In this document: piece by piece, positions 8,428-18,681 of the stretch
Layout of the letters: every line of letters begins with the position of its first letter
Position numbering within the stretch: position 1 is the first letter of the stretch
Assembly (NCBI GenBank): GCA_016235495.1
Contig: JACRKH010000064.1
Location: forward strand, 1 to 42,563
Direction of reading: 5' to 3'
Length of the DNA stretch: 42,563 nt
From: Candidatus Woesearchaeota archaeon
GTDB lineage: Archaea; Nanobdellota; Nanobdellia; SCGC-AAA011-G17; GW2011-AR17
The notes under the pieces: generated by a model
What the model was told of the DNA's origin: nothing
The model's database searches: none
Seen by the model: the letters and a program-made list of their open reading frames with translations, nothing else
Position numbers and translations under genes: made by a program

Positions 8428-9266
8428 TTAAGGTTTCCCCTTCTTTTGAAAAGCTAACTTCTTCTTAGACTGATCTAAAAGCTCTTTTGCATTTTTAGAA
8501 GCGATAATACTCTCCCCTAATCTTTTCTCAATATCCTTTCGTGCATTCCCTGCAATAGTGCCGCCCTTCACAGCGATATCTTTACTTTCCACAAATGTTT
8601 TAGGATTTTCTTTCTTTGATATTTCTGTGCTAGTAACCTCTGCAAGCATATTCAAAACAAGCTCCATATTGGTCATATTATCTCTCAAGTTTTCTTTTTT
8701 AAGATTCTTGAACTGTTTATACTCAGAAACAGTCTTGCCAGACCAAGCTTTTGTTATTTCATTAGTAAGAAGAGCAAAATCAGATGGTTTATCCACTCCA
8801 GCTCTTTCCGTATCTCAATGGTTTTAAGCCTTTGATTTATCCATTCGCGAGAATAACCCTTCTGTAAATAAGTCTTCATCGCTCTCTCAAAAGCAAGCTC
8901 CGGATCCTCAGTCTCCTCAATCCTTTCATAACCCACTTTTGCCAGCCAGAGTTTGAAAGGTTCAGCATTTTTTGAAGGGATAGACTGTACCAAACGAAGA
9001 ATTTGTTCTGTATCAGCCACATCAGCAAGCCTCATTTTGCCATCAGATGCAAGCAATTTCAAAGCGTGACAATTTGTCACAGTTTTTTCATTTCCTTCAG
9101 CTTTTAGGCGTTCTTTAAATTTACGCCAATAAGCTCCAGGATCAACACTATCAGTAAGAACCCCTATTACATCAACTATAGAAAAGTACCATTTCTCCTC
9201 TTCTTGAACCCACTGAACTCGTACTTTCTTATTTTCAAACAGTTTAATGGAATGCTCTTGATCCAT
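8428..9266 (-). pseudogene. Bro-N/DinD-like protein, frameshifted
   Basis: Two overlapping frames together make one protein of the Bro-N (phage antirepressor-like) family. The first (9266 to about 8793) encodes the N-terminal domain (WYFSIVDVIGVLTDS, YWRKFKERL, RLKTIEIRKELEW). The second encodes the usual continuation (LLTNEITKAWSG, LKKENLRDNMTNMELVLNM), read up to 8428. Adding one base at 8793/8794 (GTGGAT to GTGGGAT) fuses them as ELEW-DKPSDF, so a single-base deletion explains the break. The second frame has a GTG (8796) that could start translation. The promoter TATA-like ATTTAAAT near 9292 looks intact. It could also be a sequencing error. Confidence 0.75.
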
Positions 9267-9329
9267 AAAGAAAAGAAAAAGAAGCTGCCCATTTAAATCT
9301 GACGCAGAGGCATGCCATCTGTCCGAACC

Positions 9330-12158
9330 TTAAAGAACATCAAACCCTATAAAAAATTTCTTCTCCTTAATATCTCCCTCGCTATGATGCTTCATCTTTT
9401 CAGCTTTTACAAAAGATATTTTCTTTGCACCACACCTTTCTGCAATATGTTTCTTCCACACAAACAAGTCAACACCCTCAACAAATACAGACAAGACGAT
9501 ACTATCCTCTCGTTGAAGCCCAGCTTCCTTTCGTAAAGCTTGGACTCTCCTCATAATTTCCCGAGAGAAACCCTCAGCTTCCAATGCAGGAGTCTGCTTC
9601 AAATCTAAAACAACATGCATCTCAATATTACTTTCTTTTTTCGCAGCCACAAACACTAATTCTTTCAAGTTCGCCTGTTTCAAAAGCAAAGGAACAAAAT
9701 CCTTCAAATTTTTCACATCAAATTCTTTCTGCACATGCACTTCTGCTTTTTGCAAAGGCCAGCGAACATTAACTTTTTCTTTATCACGAGCAGCCATAAG
9801 CATCTGCAAGATATCCAAACTATTTTGCATCCCTTCTTCAAGTGCTTCTTTCAAATATTTCTTCTGCACTTTTGGCCATTCCTGAAGATGAATAGACTCT
9901 TCAGCAAAAAGATCTAAATTAATCTTTTCTGCAGTGAAAGGTAAAAAGGGTGCAAGCAAAGTTATTCCAGTAAGATAACAATCATACAACCCCTTCTGCA
10001 CCTTCGCATCATCTAAATCATCCCGGATAAACTGCACATAGGTCTTGGATAAATCAAACAACAAATAGTTCTTCAAAGATTCCATTGCCTTGTGATATTC
10101 TAAAGCATCTAAAGAAGCAGTAACATCCTGCACTAATCTCTCTCGCCTAGAAAGTATCCACGCACTCGCAGGATCAGTGCTATAACTCTTTGCTCGCTTT
10201 ACACAGTTCTCTTTCACATAACGCGCAAGGTTATGAATGATAAACAAATGTCTCTGCACTTCCTTCGCAGGTCCATAGCCAAAATTAACATTAAACTGCG
10301 GATTCTGAATACAGTACTGCCAGCGCATCACATCAGTGCCCATCTTTTCAACAGCATCATCAAACCATATTGCATTCCCACTGCTTTTATGCATAGGTTT
10401 TCCTTTTTCATCTCGAACTTCTTCATATGCTAAAACTCTTTTATAGGGAGCTTTGCCAACGAGAACTACAGACATGAACAGCTGTGCATAGAACCACAAA
10501 CGAACTTGTGCACGCATCTCAATCTCCAACTCAGCAGGGAACCACTTCTTCCAATAAGTCTGATCATCAAAATAATGGAGAGTAGAGAAAGGAACGATGC
10601 CAGCATCTAACCAGCAGTCGCCAACATCAGTAATTCTATGAACTATTTCACCGCAAGAGCATGTTATTTTCACAGCATCAATCCAAGGCCTGTGTAATTC
10701 AGGAAGAGCATCAACAGCTTTCTTATCAACAGCCTTCTCTCGCAGCTCTTTCAGACTCCCAATAACAGTAGTATGCTTGCACTTCCCGCATTCATAGAAC
10801 ATCAATGGCAGGCCCCAATATCTTCTTCGAGAAATATTCCAATCTTCCATATTATCCAGCCAGTCCTGCATCAGCTTTCCAACATGCTCTGGATACCATT
10901 CCACTTTTGCAGCTTCTTTCTTCATCTGCGCACGAACAGGATCGCAGGCAATAAACCAAGAAGAATCTAATCGGAAAACAAGCTCATGCTTGCATCTCCA
11001 GCAAATAGGATATCTGTGCTTGTACTGCTCAACAGCAAACAATAATCCTCTTTTTTCAAGATCTTCAACAATCTCTTTTTTTATCCTCCCAACATTCTTT
11101 CCAGTCAGCCATCCAAAACCTTTGTTATAATTCCCAAACTCATCAAGCGTAGGCTCTAAAATTTTCAATCCTAATTTCTTTGCTAACTGATAATCTTCTT
11201 CCCCGCAGTTTGGAGCAATATGTACAATGCCAGTCCCATCTTTTTCTCCAACCTCATCCCATGCAACAACCTTGTGCACAACCCCTTTCTGCACTTCAAA
11301 CTCCGGATAGAAAGCCTCATACTCTAAACCGACTAACTCTTTTCCTTTTATTTTCTTCAAAATACTATAATCTTTTTTTAGCTTGTGCACCAAAGCCTCA
11401 GAGAGATAATAAACATCTTCACCCTTCTTTGCTTGCACATACATAACAGCAGGATTCACTGCAGCGGCAATATTGCTGGAAAGTGTCCATTCGGTAGTCG
11501 TCCATAAGAGTAAATATTCATTTTTTCTCCCCACAATCTTCGCACGCGCATACACAGAGGGATGCACAAGCTCAGCATAGCCATCATCACTCATCTCATG
11601 CTTCGAACTGCTCGTCCCGCAGCGAATGCACCAAGGAAGACTTCTCCTCCCCTTGTACAACAACCCTTTTTCTTCACATTTCTTCAGAAAGAACCAAATA
11701 GCTTGAATGTTTGCATCACTCATAGTAAAATAATCCTTGCCCCAGTCCATCCACTGCCCTAAAAGTTTAGATTGTTCTGTCTGCACTGCAGAGAACTCAT
11801 CCACTCTTGCACGGCAGGCCTTGGAAAATCTATCCAGCCCATAATTTTCAATATCCTTTTTCGAATTAAAACCTAAAGATTTCTCAGTCTCCACCTCTAA
11901 CCAAAGACCCTGACAATCAAAACCATTTTGATATCGTTGATCATATCCCTGCATTGCTTTATATCGTTGATACAAATCCTTCAGTGTTCTCCCCCAAGCA
12001 TGATGCACACCCATAGGATTATTTGCAGTAATAGGCCCATCAAGAAAACTCCAAGATTTATGCGGAGCATTCCTTTTCCGCAATTGTGCAAAAATCTTCT
12101 TCTTTTCCCAGTATGCAAGAATTTCCCTTTCCATAGGAGATTTTGAAGCACTTTCCAT
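9330..12158 (-). CDS. ileS: Isoleucyl-tRNA synthetase
   Basis: 942 residues, class I synthetase that charges tRNA-Ile. The HIGH-type signature is the variant PMGVHHAWGRT (residues 49-58), and the KMSKS-type loop is KPMHKSSGN near residue 600. The core includes FDCQGLWLEVE and the editing-domain region (LLLWTTTEWTLSSN). Cysteine pairs suggest zinc knuckles (CIRCG, CWRC, CGKCKH). The C-terminal anticodon-binding region is present. The start is leaderless: a TATA box is at about 12183-12190. Leu/Val relatives are excluded mainly by overall resemblance, which I judged by eye. Confidence 0.93.
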   Translation of the reverse strand: MESASKSPMEREILAYWEKKKIFAQLRKRNAPHKSWSFLDGPITANNPMGVHHAWGRTLKDLYQRYKAMQGYDQRYQNGFDCQGLWLEVETEKSLGFNSKKDIENYGLDRFSKACRARVDEFSAVQTEQSKLLGQWMDWGKDYFTMSDANIQAIWFFLKKCEEKGLLYKGRRSLPWCIRCGTSSSKHEMSDDGYAELVHPSVYARAKIVGRKNEYLLLWTTTEWTLSSNIAAAVNPAVMYVQAKKGEDVYYLSEALVHKLKKDYSILKKIKGKELVGLEYEAFYPEFEVQKGVVHKVVAWDEVGEKDGTGIVHIAPNCGEEDYQLAKKLGLKILEPTLDEFGNYNKGFGWLTGKNVGRIKKEIVEDLEKRGLLFAVEQYKHRYPICWRCKHELVFRLDSSWFIACDPVRAQMKKEAAKVEWYPEHVGKLMQDWLDNMEDWNISRRRYWGLPLMFYECGKCKHTTVIGSLKELREKAVDKKAVDALPELHRPWIDAVKITCSCGEIVHRITDVGDCWLDAGIVPFSTLHYFDDQTYWKKWFPAELEIEMRAQVRLWFYAQLFMSVVLVGKAPYKRVLAYEEVRDEKGKPMHKSSGNAIWFDDAVEKMGTDVMRWQYCIQNPQFNVNFGYGPAKEVQRHLFIIHNLARYVKENCVKRAKSYSTDPASAWILSRRERLVQDVTASLDALEYHKAMESLKNYLLFDLSKTYVQFIRDDLDDAKVQKGLYDCYLTGITLLAPFLPFTAEKINLDLFAEESIHLQEWPKVQKKYLKEALEEGMQNSLDILQMLMAARDKEKVNVRWPLQKAEVHVQKEFDVKNLKDFVPLLLKQANLKELVFVAAKKESNIEMHVVLDLKQTPALEAEGFSREIMRRVQALRKEAGLQREDSIVLSVFVEGVDLFVWKKHIAERCGAKKISFVKAEKMKHHSEGDIKEKKFFIGFDVL

Positions 12159-12300
12159 ACGAGGGAAAAAATGGAAGACAATTTATATAACTTTTGTTAA
12201 AAAAGAGTATTTATCCTCCAGTACTAACAAAACGAAAACTATTTAAAGAAACAAAGGCCTATAAAGCATAGAAAAAGGGTGATGCTATGAGTACAAATAA

Positions 12301-12600
12301 ATGGAAGATCTTATCGAAAAACCTATGCTTGTCATGCAGATTCGCCCAGAGTTCTCTATAGTCTATAAAGCAAATCCTAAACTTAAATTAAGAAAAGAAC
12401 ATCTCAAAACAAAAAAAGAATTTACTGATTATCTTTCTAAAACCACAAAAAATTGGAAAGAAGGGGACTACTTCTTGCGATCTAATCTTGGCCCCTTTGC
12501 AGGTTTTCATGTAAAGAAAGGCGGGAAGGTAATACTCTACAAAGAAAACAAAAATAAAGTCCCATACCTCTGCTGGGGCTTGCTTGGTATGAAAAGATAA
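12301..12600 (+). CDS. Hypothetical protein, 99 residues
   Basis: Complete short frame rich in Lys, with a compact end (YLCWGLLGMKR). No family was recognised. TATA-like boxes lie at 12241-12248 and 12259-12266; the second predicts a transcript start near 12289, giving a 12-nt leader. An ATG at 12286 with a GGGTGATG-like ribosome site lies in another frame that stops after about 24 codons. The true start is therefore not certain, and an upstream frameshift cannot be excluded. Confidence 0.55.
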   Translation: MEDLIEKPMLVMQIRPEFSIVYKANPKLKLRKEHLKTKKEFTDYLSKTTKNWKEGDYFLRSNLGPFAGFHVKKGGKVILYKENKNKVPYLCWGLLGMKR

Positions 12601-12676
12601 AAAATATATATTTAAAATAAACCTTTATAAAGGAAAGATTGACTTCTGGGCTTATCAAAAAATAGGAGGAAAGTCT

Positions 12677-12826
12677 ATGTATCAGCTAAACTGTGAAGCC
12701 TGTGAACTACAAATTCCAGAAAAGGAAGCAACGACCTACATTAAGGTACATATAAATCCAATATGGATAGAGCATGTAAAAATTATTTGTAGTAGTTGTT
12801 TAAAAGAGAAGAAACTCAAAAAATAA
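12677..12826 (+). CDS. Small zinc-ribbon protein, 49 residues
   Basis: ATG at 12677, stop TAA at 12824-12826. The protein starts MYQLNCEACELQIPEKEA and has two cysteine pairs, CEAC (residues 6-9) and CSSC (38-41), as in a zinc ribbon, with a Lys-rich tail. It has a clear TATA box (CTTTATAAAG near 12622-12632) and a strong Shine-Dalgarno AGGAGG about 7 nt before the ATG, so it is one of the few leadered genes here. The function is unknown; nucleic-acid or protein binding is possible. Confidence 0.7.
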   Translation: MYQLNCEACELQIPEKEATTYIKVHINPIWIEHVKIICSSCLKEKKLKK

Positions 12827-12948
12827 AAATTTAATAAAATTTCAAGGATTTTTTTACACAAAGGTTTTACTTAACACACAAAAGAAACTTTCTGCACAAA
12901 CTCAAGAGATTCAGAAAATATTTAAACAATGAGGCCATAATACTAAAG

Positions 12949-13287
12949 ATGATACCACTTAATTTAGATCCAGAAACAAGAAAAGTCTTTAACAAAGAGC
13001 AAGGGATTAGAAATTTAGAGAATTATTTTAGTTTTAGAAATGAATCACCTGAAGAAGCATTAAAAACAAGACCCTACCTCGCAAATAGGGCAATAGCTCT
13101 TTTAGATGAAATTCAAGAACTAACAGGATTAGAATATGTTTTTCTTCATATTCAAGGTGGACCAAGAGGAGGAAGCTATTGCGTCCTACGAGAAAAGAGT
13201 TACGAACCTTCCAACGTTGTGCATTCTACCTTAGGTTCATACAATAAAGCTTATTTTGAGAAATTTCTAAAAGAAAATATAATATAA
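12949..13287 (+). CDS. Hypothetical soluble protein, 112 residues
   Basis: Complete frame with a leaderless start 27 bp after a TATA box (ATATTTAA, 12918-12925). The centre holds the glycine-rich phrase LHIQGGPRGGSYCVL, flanked by helices. No catalytic motif or family was recognised. It stands alone between the zinc-ribbon gene and the TRAM gene, each with its own promoter. Confidence 0.6.
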   Translation: MIPLNLDPETRKVFNKEQGIRNLENYFSFRNESPEEALKTRPYLANRAIALLDEIQELTGLEYVFLHIQGGPRGGSYCVLREKSYEPSNVVHSTLGSYNKAYFEKFLKENII

Positions 13288-13384
13288 CTACTCTTTTTCA
13301 CCTGTATCAGCATTTACCCCTTGCCAAGTCCAAAAACAATGAGGCTTCTAAACGAAGCGAGAGAACAATAAGCTCTATTTCTCA

Positions 13385-13458
13385 GAAAATCCTTCGGAAA
13401 AAACACCAAAACACTTATAAATTACTAGAAACCCCAGTAGAATACCTAGCTAGCTAGG
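13385..13458 (+). promoter_or_regulatory. TRAM gene promoter: dyad variant, TATA box, 14-bp palindrome
   Basis: A variant of the recurring dyad (GAAAATCCTTC, 13385-13395) is centred 27 bp before the TATA box CTTATAAA (13414-13421). The predicted transcript start near 13444 falls at a perfect 14-bp palindrome, CCTAGCTAGCTAGG (13445-13458), which in RNA could fold as a 5-bp hairpin at the 5' end. The ribosome site AAGGAG follows. The palindrome may be a protein operator or an mRNA 5' structure. Further upstream, 13343-13357 holds an inverted repeat GCTTC/GAAGC of unknown role. Confidence 0.5.
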
Positions 13459-13473
13459 ATTAAGGAGTTAAAA

Positions 13474-13797
13474 ATGGATTCAGAAGATAGATATAGAAAA
13501 CCTGTAGAAGTAGGTGACGTAATTGAAGTAACCATCGAGAGCACTGGTGCAAAAGGCGATGGAATTGCAAAGGTAAACAACTTTGTAGTTATCATACCTG
13601 GTGCAAAGGAAGGCCAAAAAGTAAAAGTAAAAATTACAAGGGTCTTGAAAAAGATGGCTTTCGCAGAGATTGCTGGAGAATCTTCAGGTGAAGATGACAA
13701 TGAATCTCGTAAAGAAGATGAACATGATGCTGAAGATGAAGAGCATGAAGAATCTGAAGACGAGTTCGGCGACGAATCTGAAGAAGAAGAATCTTAA
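13474..13797 (+). CDS. TRAM-domain protein with acidic tail
   Basis: 107 residues. Residues about 5-68 form a TRAM RNA-binding domain ([52 protein letters not shown]). Residues 70-107 are an extreme Glu/Asp-rich tail. Stand-alone archaeal TRAM proteins bind RNA and have been proposed as RNA chaperones. The acidic tail is an odd addition and may modulate RNA binding or recruit partners. The gene has a leader with an AAGGAG ribosome site. It sits just upstream of the clamp-loader genes, which have their own TATA box. Confidence 0.85.
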   Translation: MDSEDRYRKPVEVGDVIEVTIESTGAKGDGIAKVNNFVVIIPGAKEGQKVKVKITRVLKKMAFAEIAGESSGEDDNESRKEDEHDAEDEEHEESEDEFGDESEEEES

Positions 13798-13841
13798 GCA
13801 TTACACAAAAATTTATAAACAAATTTCTTTTTTATCTTTCT

Positions 13842-16697
13842 ATGTTTGATTCAGCAATCTGGACAGAAAAGTATAGGCCGCAAAAATTCTCAGAAATCAA
13901 AGGGCAGATAAAGATTGTAGAAAGAATCAAGGCTTTTGTTGAGCAAAAGAATATGCCCCACATCATGCTTGCAGGGCCTGCAGGAGTAGGCAAGTCAAGT
14001 ATCGCACTAGTCATCGCAAAAGAGCTCTTTGGCCCAGAATGGAAAAACAGTTTTCTCGAATTAAACGCGTCGGACGAGCGTGGCATTGATGTGGTAAGAA
14101 ACACAATTAAAGAATTCGCAAAAACAAAAGCAATGGGCAATGTTCCATTTAAAATAATTTTCTTAGATGAATGTGACTCATTAACGAAGGAAGCACAGCA
14201 GGCATTAAGAAGAACCATGGAAAATTTCGTTCTCACCACCAGATTTATACTAAGCTGTGTTACTCCAGACACAAAGATTCTTCTTAGTGAAGATAGAGAA
14301 ACAAATATAAAAACAATATTAGAATTAATGGAAAAAGGAACAGGAAATAGTATCACTAATCTTACAAAAGAAAAATCTTCCCTAAAAATAGATAAAATAA
14401 TTGCTGGAGTTGAATTACCTGCATCTTCAATAGGAAAAAAAGTCTTAGCTATAAAAACAAACACCGGAAGAAATATCAAAGTCACAGATGATCACAAACT
14501 CTTAACCGTAGAAGGATGGAAAGAAGCGGGAAAAATAACAAAAGAAGATAAACTTCTTATTTTCCCTGCAACAGAAGGAACCCCTTTAGAAGACAAACAG
14601 GAAAACATCATCAATCTAAAAGAGTTCATTAATTTTTTAGATAAAAGCGAGGAGGATTTAAATCTTAAGAATCTAGTAATTGCGAAAGAATTTAGAAAAT
14701 TAAAATCAATAGATAAGAAAAAAATATTTACCAGAATAAAAGAGCTTAAAGAAATGAATCTTAAGAATAGGGGTCTAACAAAAAGAGAATATGAAGTCTA
14801 TCAAATAATAAAAGAAAACAAAGCTATTTCAAGAAAAGAGCTACAAGATAAACTCAATATTACCCGAATGGGAACAAATTATCTAATAACCCAGCTTAAG
14901 AAAAAAGATATTATTCAAAGAAAAGGAAACCTCAGAAACCAAACTCTCACTTTAACTAACAATAATATTCTAATGCAACTAAGAACTGATATGGATATTA
15001 GAAAACTTATAGAAGAAGAATTTAAACTCTCCATATCCTACATAGCTGTACATAAACAAGAGAAGTTTACAACACATGGCAGAATCGATAGAATTATAGG
15101 AGAATTGAAAAGAAAAGATATCTTAGACATAACATATAACAATATTGAAATAATTGCAGCACTTGCAAGAATTTGTGGGTTTATAACTGGAGACGGGCAC
15201 ATTACCAAAAAAAATGGAAGAGTTTATTTTTCTGGTAATAAGCCAACCCTAGAAGAAGTGAAAAAGGATCTCCAAAAGATAGGCTATAATAATTACTCTA
15301 AAACAGAATCAAAAGAAATTAATAATTATATAGGCAGAAGAGAAATAAAAGGAATTTCTACATATTTCTACCTTGATTCAATAGCCTTTTCCTTATTATT
15401 ACAATACCTTGGTCTTGCAAAAGGAGATAAAGTAATAAGTCCATATAGAGTCCCAGAATTTATTGTAAATGGTACTATCCTAGCCAAAAGAGAATATCTA
15501 CGAGCCTTATTTGGAGCTGACGGAGATAGCCCAAGATGGAAAAACAAAAACTCTCAGCCATTAGCACTAAGACAAAACAAAGCAATTCCTTTCAAAAATG
15601 ACATGGAAGAATTTCTTAAAGAAATTTCTAATATATTAAAAGATTTTAAAGTTGAATCCTATGTAAATATAAGAGATAAAAAAGAATGGAGAAAGAAAGA
15701 TAATTTTCCAGTACTAACATTTGAATTACACATCAAAGCAAATAATTCTAATCTCCATAACTTTTTCACAAGAATAGGTTATTGTTATGAAAAAGAAAAA
15801 ATAAATCTAGCGAGAATAAGTGGAGAATACTTAAAATATAAACAAAATGCGATAGAAAAATGGGGGGAAAAAGGAAAACAAGCCTTAATAATACTTGAGA
15901 CTGAATCAAAAAAGACCAATATTGCAAAAACATTAAACATAAGCACAGATTTTATTAACCATCAAATAAAAGGAAAAATAGTAGGCCTACCCAGAAAGCA
16001 AATTAAAAATTTTAACAGGTGGAAAGAAGAATACATGTATAATGAAATTCTTATTTTAAATGAAATAGAAGAAATTGAAATAATCCAAGAAGATATAGTT
16101 TTAGATATAACTTGCAAAGGTAATCCTAACTTCATTTCAAATGGATTTATTTCCCATAATTGCAACTATTCCAGCAAAATCATTGATCCTATCCAAAGTA
16201 GATGCACAGTATTCAGGTTCAAACCATTAACTGAAGAAGAAATAGAAGAATATGTCAAGAAAATAATTACACAAGAAAACCTCCAAATGGACAACACCAC
16301 AGTAAAGGCTTTGGTGAACATTAGCGGAGGAGATGTAAGAAAAATTACAAATGTACTGCAAAGTTGTGCATCCATTGACAAAAGAATAAATGAAAATCTT
16401 ATTTACTCATTAGTATCCGCAGCAGAACCCCAGGAAATAAAAGAAATTCTTCTCCTCGCAACAGCAAGGCAATTCATCCGAGCAAGATCATTACTCTTAG
16501 ATACGATGCTCAAGCACGGGCTCTCAGGACTAGACATTTTAAAACAAATTCAAAAAGAAACCATTTTACTAAAAGAAGTTCCTGAAGAAAAGAGAATAGA
16601 TTTCATAGACAAGTGTGGAGAAATAGAATTCCGCATGGTAGAGGGAGCAGATGAATTTGTACAACTAGAAGCCCTGCTTGCGTACTATGGAAAATGA
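13842..16697 (+). CDS. rfcS: Replication factor C small subunit with intein
   Basis: 951 codons: 316 residues of RfcS interrupted by a 635-residue intein (residues 139-773). RfcS forms the AAA+ clamp loader that opens PCNA. The exteins show Walker A GPAGVGKS (45-52), ELNASDERG, Walker B FLDECDSL (107-114), sensor FILS/CNYSSKI and the Arg-finger motif QSRC. The start follows a TATA box (13807-13815) by about 27-30 bp. The stop codon overlaps the rfcL ATG (ATGA), so the two subunits are co-translated. Confidence 0.97.
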   Translation: MFDSAIWTEKYRPQKFSEIKGQIKIVERIKAFVEQKNMPHIMLAGPAGVGKSSIALVIAKELFGPEWKNSFLELNASDERGIDVVRNTIKEFAKTKAMGNVPFKIIFLDECDSLTKEAQQALRRTMENFVLTTRFILSCVTPDTKILLSEDRETNIKTILELMEKGTGNSITNLTKEKSSLKIDKIIAGVELPASSIGKKVLAIKTNTGRNIKVTDDHKLLTVEGWKEAGKITKEDKLLIFPATEGTPLEDKQENIINLKEFINFLDKSEEDLNLKNLVIAKEFRKLKSIDKKKIFTRIKELKEMNLKNRGLTKREYEVYQIIKENKAISRKELQDKLNITRMGTNYLITQLKKKDIIQRKGNLRNQTLTLTNNNILMQLRTDMDIRKLIEEEFKLSISYIAVHKQEKFTTHGRIDRIIGELKRKDILDITYNNIEIIAALARICGFITGDGHITKKNGRVYFSGNKPTLEEVKKDLQKIGYNNYSKTESKEINNYIGRREIKGISTYFYLDSIAFSLLLQYLGLAKGDKVISPYRVPEFIVNGTILAKREYLRALFGADGDSPRWKNKNSQPLALRQNKAIPFKNDMEEFLKEISNILKDFKVESYVNIRDKKEWRKKDNFPVLTFELHIKANNSNLHNFFTRIGYCYEKEKINLARISGEYLKYKQNAIEKWGEKGKQALIILETESKKTNIAKTLNISTDFINHQIKGKIVGLPRKQIKNFNRWKEEYMYNEILILNEIEEIEIIQEDIVLDITCKGNPNFISNGFISHNCNYSSKIIDPIQSRCTVFRFKPLTEEEIEEYVKKIITQENLQMDNTTVKALVNISGGDVRKITNVLQSCASIDKRINENLIYSLVSAAEPQEIKEILLLATARQFIRARSLLLDTMLKHGLSGLDILKQIQKETILLKEVPEEKRIDFIDKCGEIEFRMVEGADEFVQLEALLAYYGK
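14256..16160 (+). other. RfcS intein (635 residues) with winged-helix-like inserts
   Basis: Begins Cys ([13 protein letters not shown]) after RFILS and ends FISHN before Cys (CNYSS). Block B is intact (KVTDDHKLL). Two LAGLIDADG helices are visible ([10 protein letters not shown] and [10 protein letters not shown]). Between block B and the endonuclease lies a long extra region with a winged-helix look ([20 protein letters not shown], then [13 protein letters not shown]). A second helix-turn-helix-like stretch ([20 protein letters not shown]) follows the endonuclease. This is far larger than a typical 350-550 residue intein. The insertion site in the LS/CNY sensor segment is a known RFC intein position. 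Confidence 0.94.
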
Positions 16698-17857
16698 AGC
16701 CATGGACAAAACTATATGAACCGAATTATCTAAATGAGATAGTCGGACAAGAAAAAGCCTTGTTTACAATAGAAAAAGCACTGACCATAAAGAAACCGCT
16801 TCTCTTTCATGGTCCGACAGGAACAGGAAAGACAATCACCGCACATCTTCTTGGAAAAGAAAAAAATCTAGAAGTATTTGAAATAAATGCATCTGATGTA
16901 AGAAACAAAGAAAACATTCAAAATATTTTGGGCAGCGCCATGACGCAGCATAGCCTTTTCTCAAAAGGAAAAATTATTCTCATTGATGACATTGATGCAT
17001 TGAGTGGCACAAAAGATCGTGGAGGATTGCCAGCAATAGAATCCCTCCTAGAATCAACAAAATTTCCAGTAATCATCACCTGCATAAACCCATGGGATGA
17101 TAAATTCTCAAAACTCAGAAGAAAATGCACTTTGATAGAATTCAATCCCATAAAAACTGAAGCAATGAGAGAAGTATTAAAAAATATTGCAGAGAAAGAA
17201 GGAATAGAAAGTACAGAAGAAATTCTTACAGAAATAGGAAAATGGAGTAAAGGAGATATGAGAGCTGCAATTACCGACCTGCAAACCTATGGAATTACCA
17301 AGATACTCAACACAGAAGAAAAAGGAGAACGCGATAAAGAAGAAGATCTACTCTTCTGCCTCAGAAAAATCTTAAAAGGAAAAAAATGGGAAGAAGTCTA
17401 TAACATTTTTGACAAAAGCAATGAAGATATCAATGAATGCCTTTTATGGCTCGATGAAAACCTCCCCAAAGAATACAAAGGGGCAGATCTCAACAAAGCA
17501 TACACAGCCATTTCAAAAGCAGATGTCTACAATGGGAGAATACGAAGATGGCAGCACTGGCGTTTTCTTATTTACATAAATGCACTGCTCACCGCAGGAG
17601 TCGCATTTGCAAAAAAAGAAACAAACCCCAGCATGATCGAATACACCAGAACAACAAGACTTCTCAAACTCTGGCAGGCAAACATGAAATATGCCAAGAA
17701 AAAATCAATCGCAGAAAAAATAGCAGAAGCAACACACACCTCAAAAAAAAGAGCAATAAAGGATAGCTTTCCCTACTTAAAAAATGTTATTCTTCAGAAA
17801 GCAATCCAGCAAGAACTCGAACTTGAAGAAGAAGAAATTGAATGGCTAAGAAAATAA
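16694..17857 (+). CDS. rfcL: Replication factor C large subunit
   Basis: 387 residues. AAA+ motifs: Walker A GPTGTGKT (40-47), [10 protein letters not shown], and Walker [12 protein letters not shown] helical collar domain follows, with an acidic C-terminus ([13 protein letters not shown]). It pairs with the RfcS encoded just upstream, with start and stop overlapping by 4 nt. It is shorter than most archaeal RfcL (about 400-500), with little C-terminal extension and no obvious PIP box. The 3' end overlaps the convergent coiled-coil gene by 12 nt. Confidence 0.95.
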   Translation: MKPWTKLYEPNYLNEIVGQEKALFTIEKALTIKKPLLFHGPTGTGKTITAHLLGKEKNLEVFEINASDVRNKENIQNILGSAMTQHSLFSKGKIILIDDIDALSGTKDRGGLPAIESLLESTKFPVIITCINPWDDKFSKLRRKCTLIEFNPIKTEAMREVLKNIAEKEGIESTEEILTEIGKWSKGDMRAAITDLQTYGITKILNTEEKGERDKEEDLLFCLRKILKGKKWEEVYNIFDKSNEDINECLLWLDENLPKEYKGADLNKAYTAISKADVYNGRIRRWQHWRFLIYINALLTAGVAFAKKETNPSMIEYTRTTRLLKLWQANMKYAKKKSIAEKIAEATHTSKKRAIKDSFPYLKNVILQKAIQQELELEEEEIEWLRK

Positions 17858-18643
17858 TGAACGGCTTTTCTGCAAACGAACGCGCAGTTTATGCAGCTCT
17901 AACATTTCCATATCCTGATAGACTTCCTGCAAAGCCTCTACCACCTCAGCTCTCTGTGCATCAGAAACCTTATCCAAGAAGGGTTGTATTTCTTCATAAT
18001 AAATAACAGCAAAATCAAAATTACCATTGGCTACTGCATCTCTGCACTTATGCACAAGTTCAACACACTTTTGCCAGGGATCAACCTGAGAAAATTCAAA
18101 AGCTTGGGCAGGATGCAGCTCTTCTTCAACAGGCTGAAGCTCTTCAAATCGCAAAGGCTCCAAAACATGCTCTGGAAGCACAGTAACAATAGGCCCTTCT
18201 TTCCTCAATTTCTTCTGTGCAAGCAAAAGTTTCTTAGCACGCATTTTCTCCTGCATAGCAAGACGCTTTTTCTTCTCTCGCAAGAGTTTTTCTTCTCTCC
18301 TTTTCCTCACTCGTAACAATTTCTCTTGTCCCTTTACTTTTCTTTCAAGTTCTCTTTGTCTCAAGAATACAATTCTCTCCTTCTTCCTTTCAATGAGTGC
18401 TTTCTTCTTAAGCTCATCAACTTCTGGGAAACGCAAAATATTTTTTGGAGGAACAGGAACAGCTGATAATTTTAAAGGAGCTAAAATTTTCTTACGAACA
18501 GGACTCTTATGTAAAAGTTTTTTCTTTTTTAGAGAAACAGAAACATGAGATAAATGCAAAGGCTTCTTCACCCTTCCTTTCTTCTTAAGAAACGCAAGCT
18601 CAGGAAAAACAAGAGCCTTCTTCGGAGTCACCTTTTTTTTCAT
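17846..18643 (-). CDS. Basic coiled-coil protein, unknown function
   Basis: 265 residues. The N-terminal 75 residues are Lys/Pro-rich and disordered-looking. Residues about 80-150 are a strongly charged coiled coil (repeated Arg-Lys-Glu runs). A C-terminal helical domain follows (CVELVHKCRDAVANGNFDFA, YYEEIQPFLDKV, EVYQDMEMLELHKLRVRL). The C-terminal part resembles a TPR-like or helical-bundle module, but I cannot name the family. The start fits a TATA box at about 18667-18675. The role is unknown; binding to nucleic acid or ribosomes is conceivable from the charge. Confidence 0.75.
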   Translation of the reverse strand: MKKKVTPKKALVFPELAFLKKKGRVKKPLHLSHVSVSLKKKKLLHKSPVRKKILAPLKLSAVPVPPKNILRFPEVDELKKKALIERKKERIVFLRQRELERKVKGQEKLLRVRKRREEKLLREKKKRLAMQEKMRAKKLLLAQKKLRKEGPIVTVLPEHVLEPLRFEELQPVEEELHPAQAFEFSQVDPWQKCVELVHKCRDAVANGNFDFAVIYYEEIQPFLDKVSDAQRAEVVEALQEVYQDMEMLELHKLRVRLQKSRSLFS

Positions 18644-18681
18644 ACCAGCTTAAAAGAGACAAACAAGATATATAAACCTTT

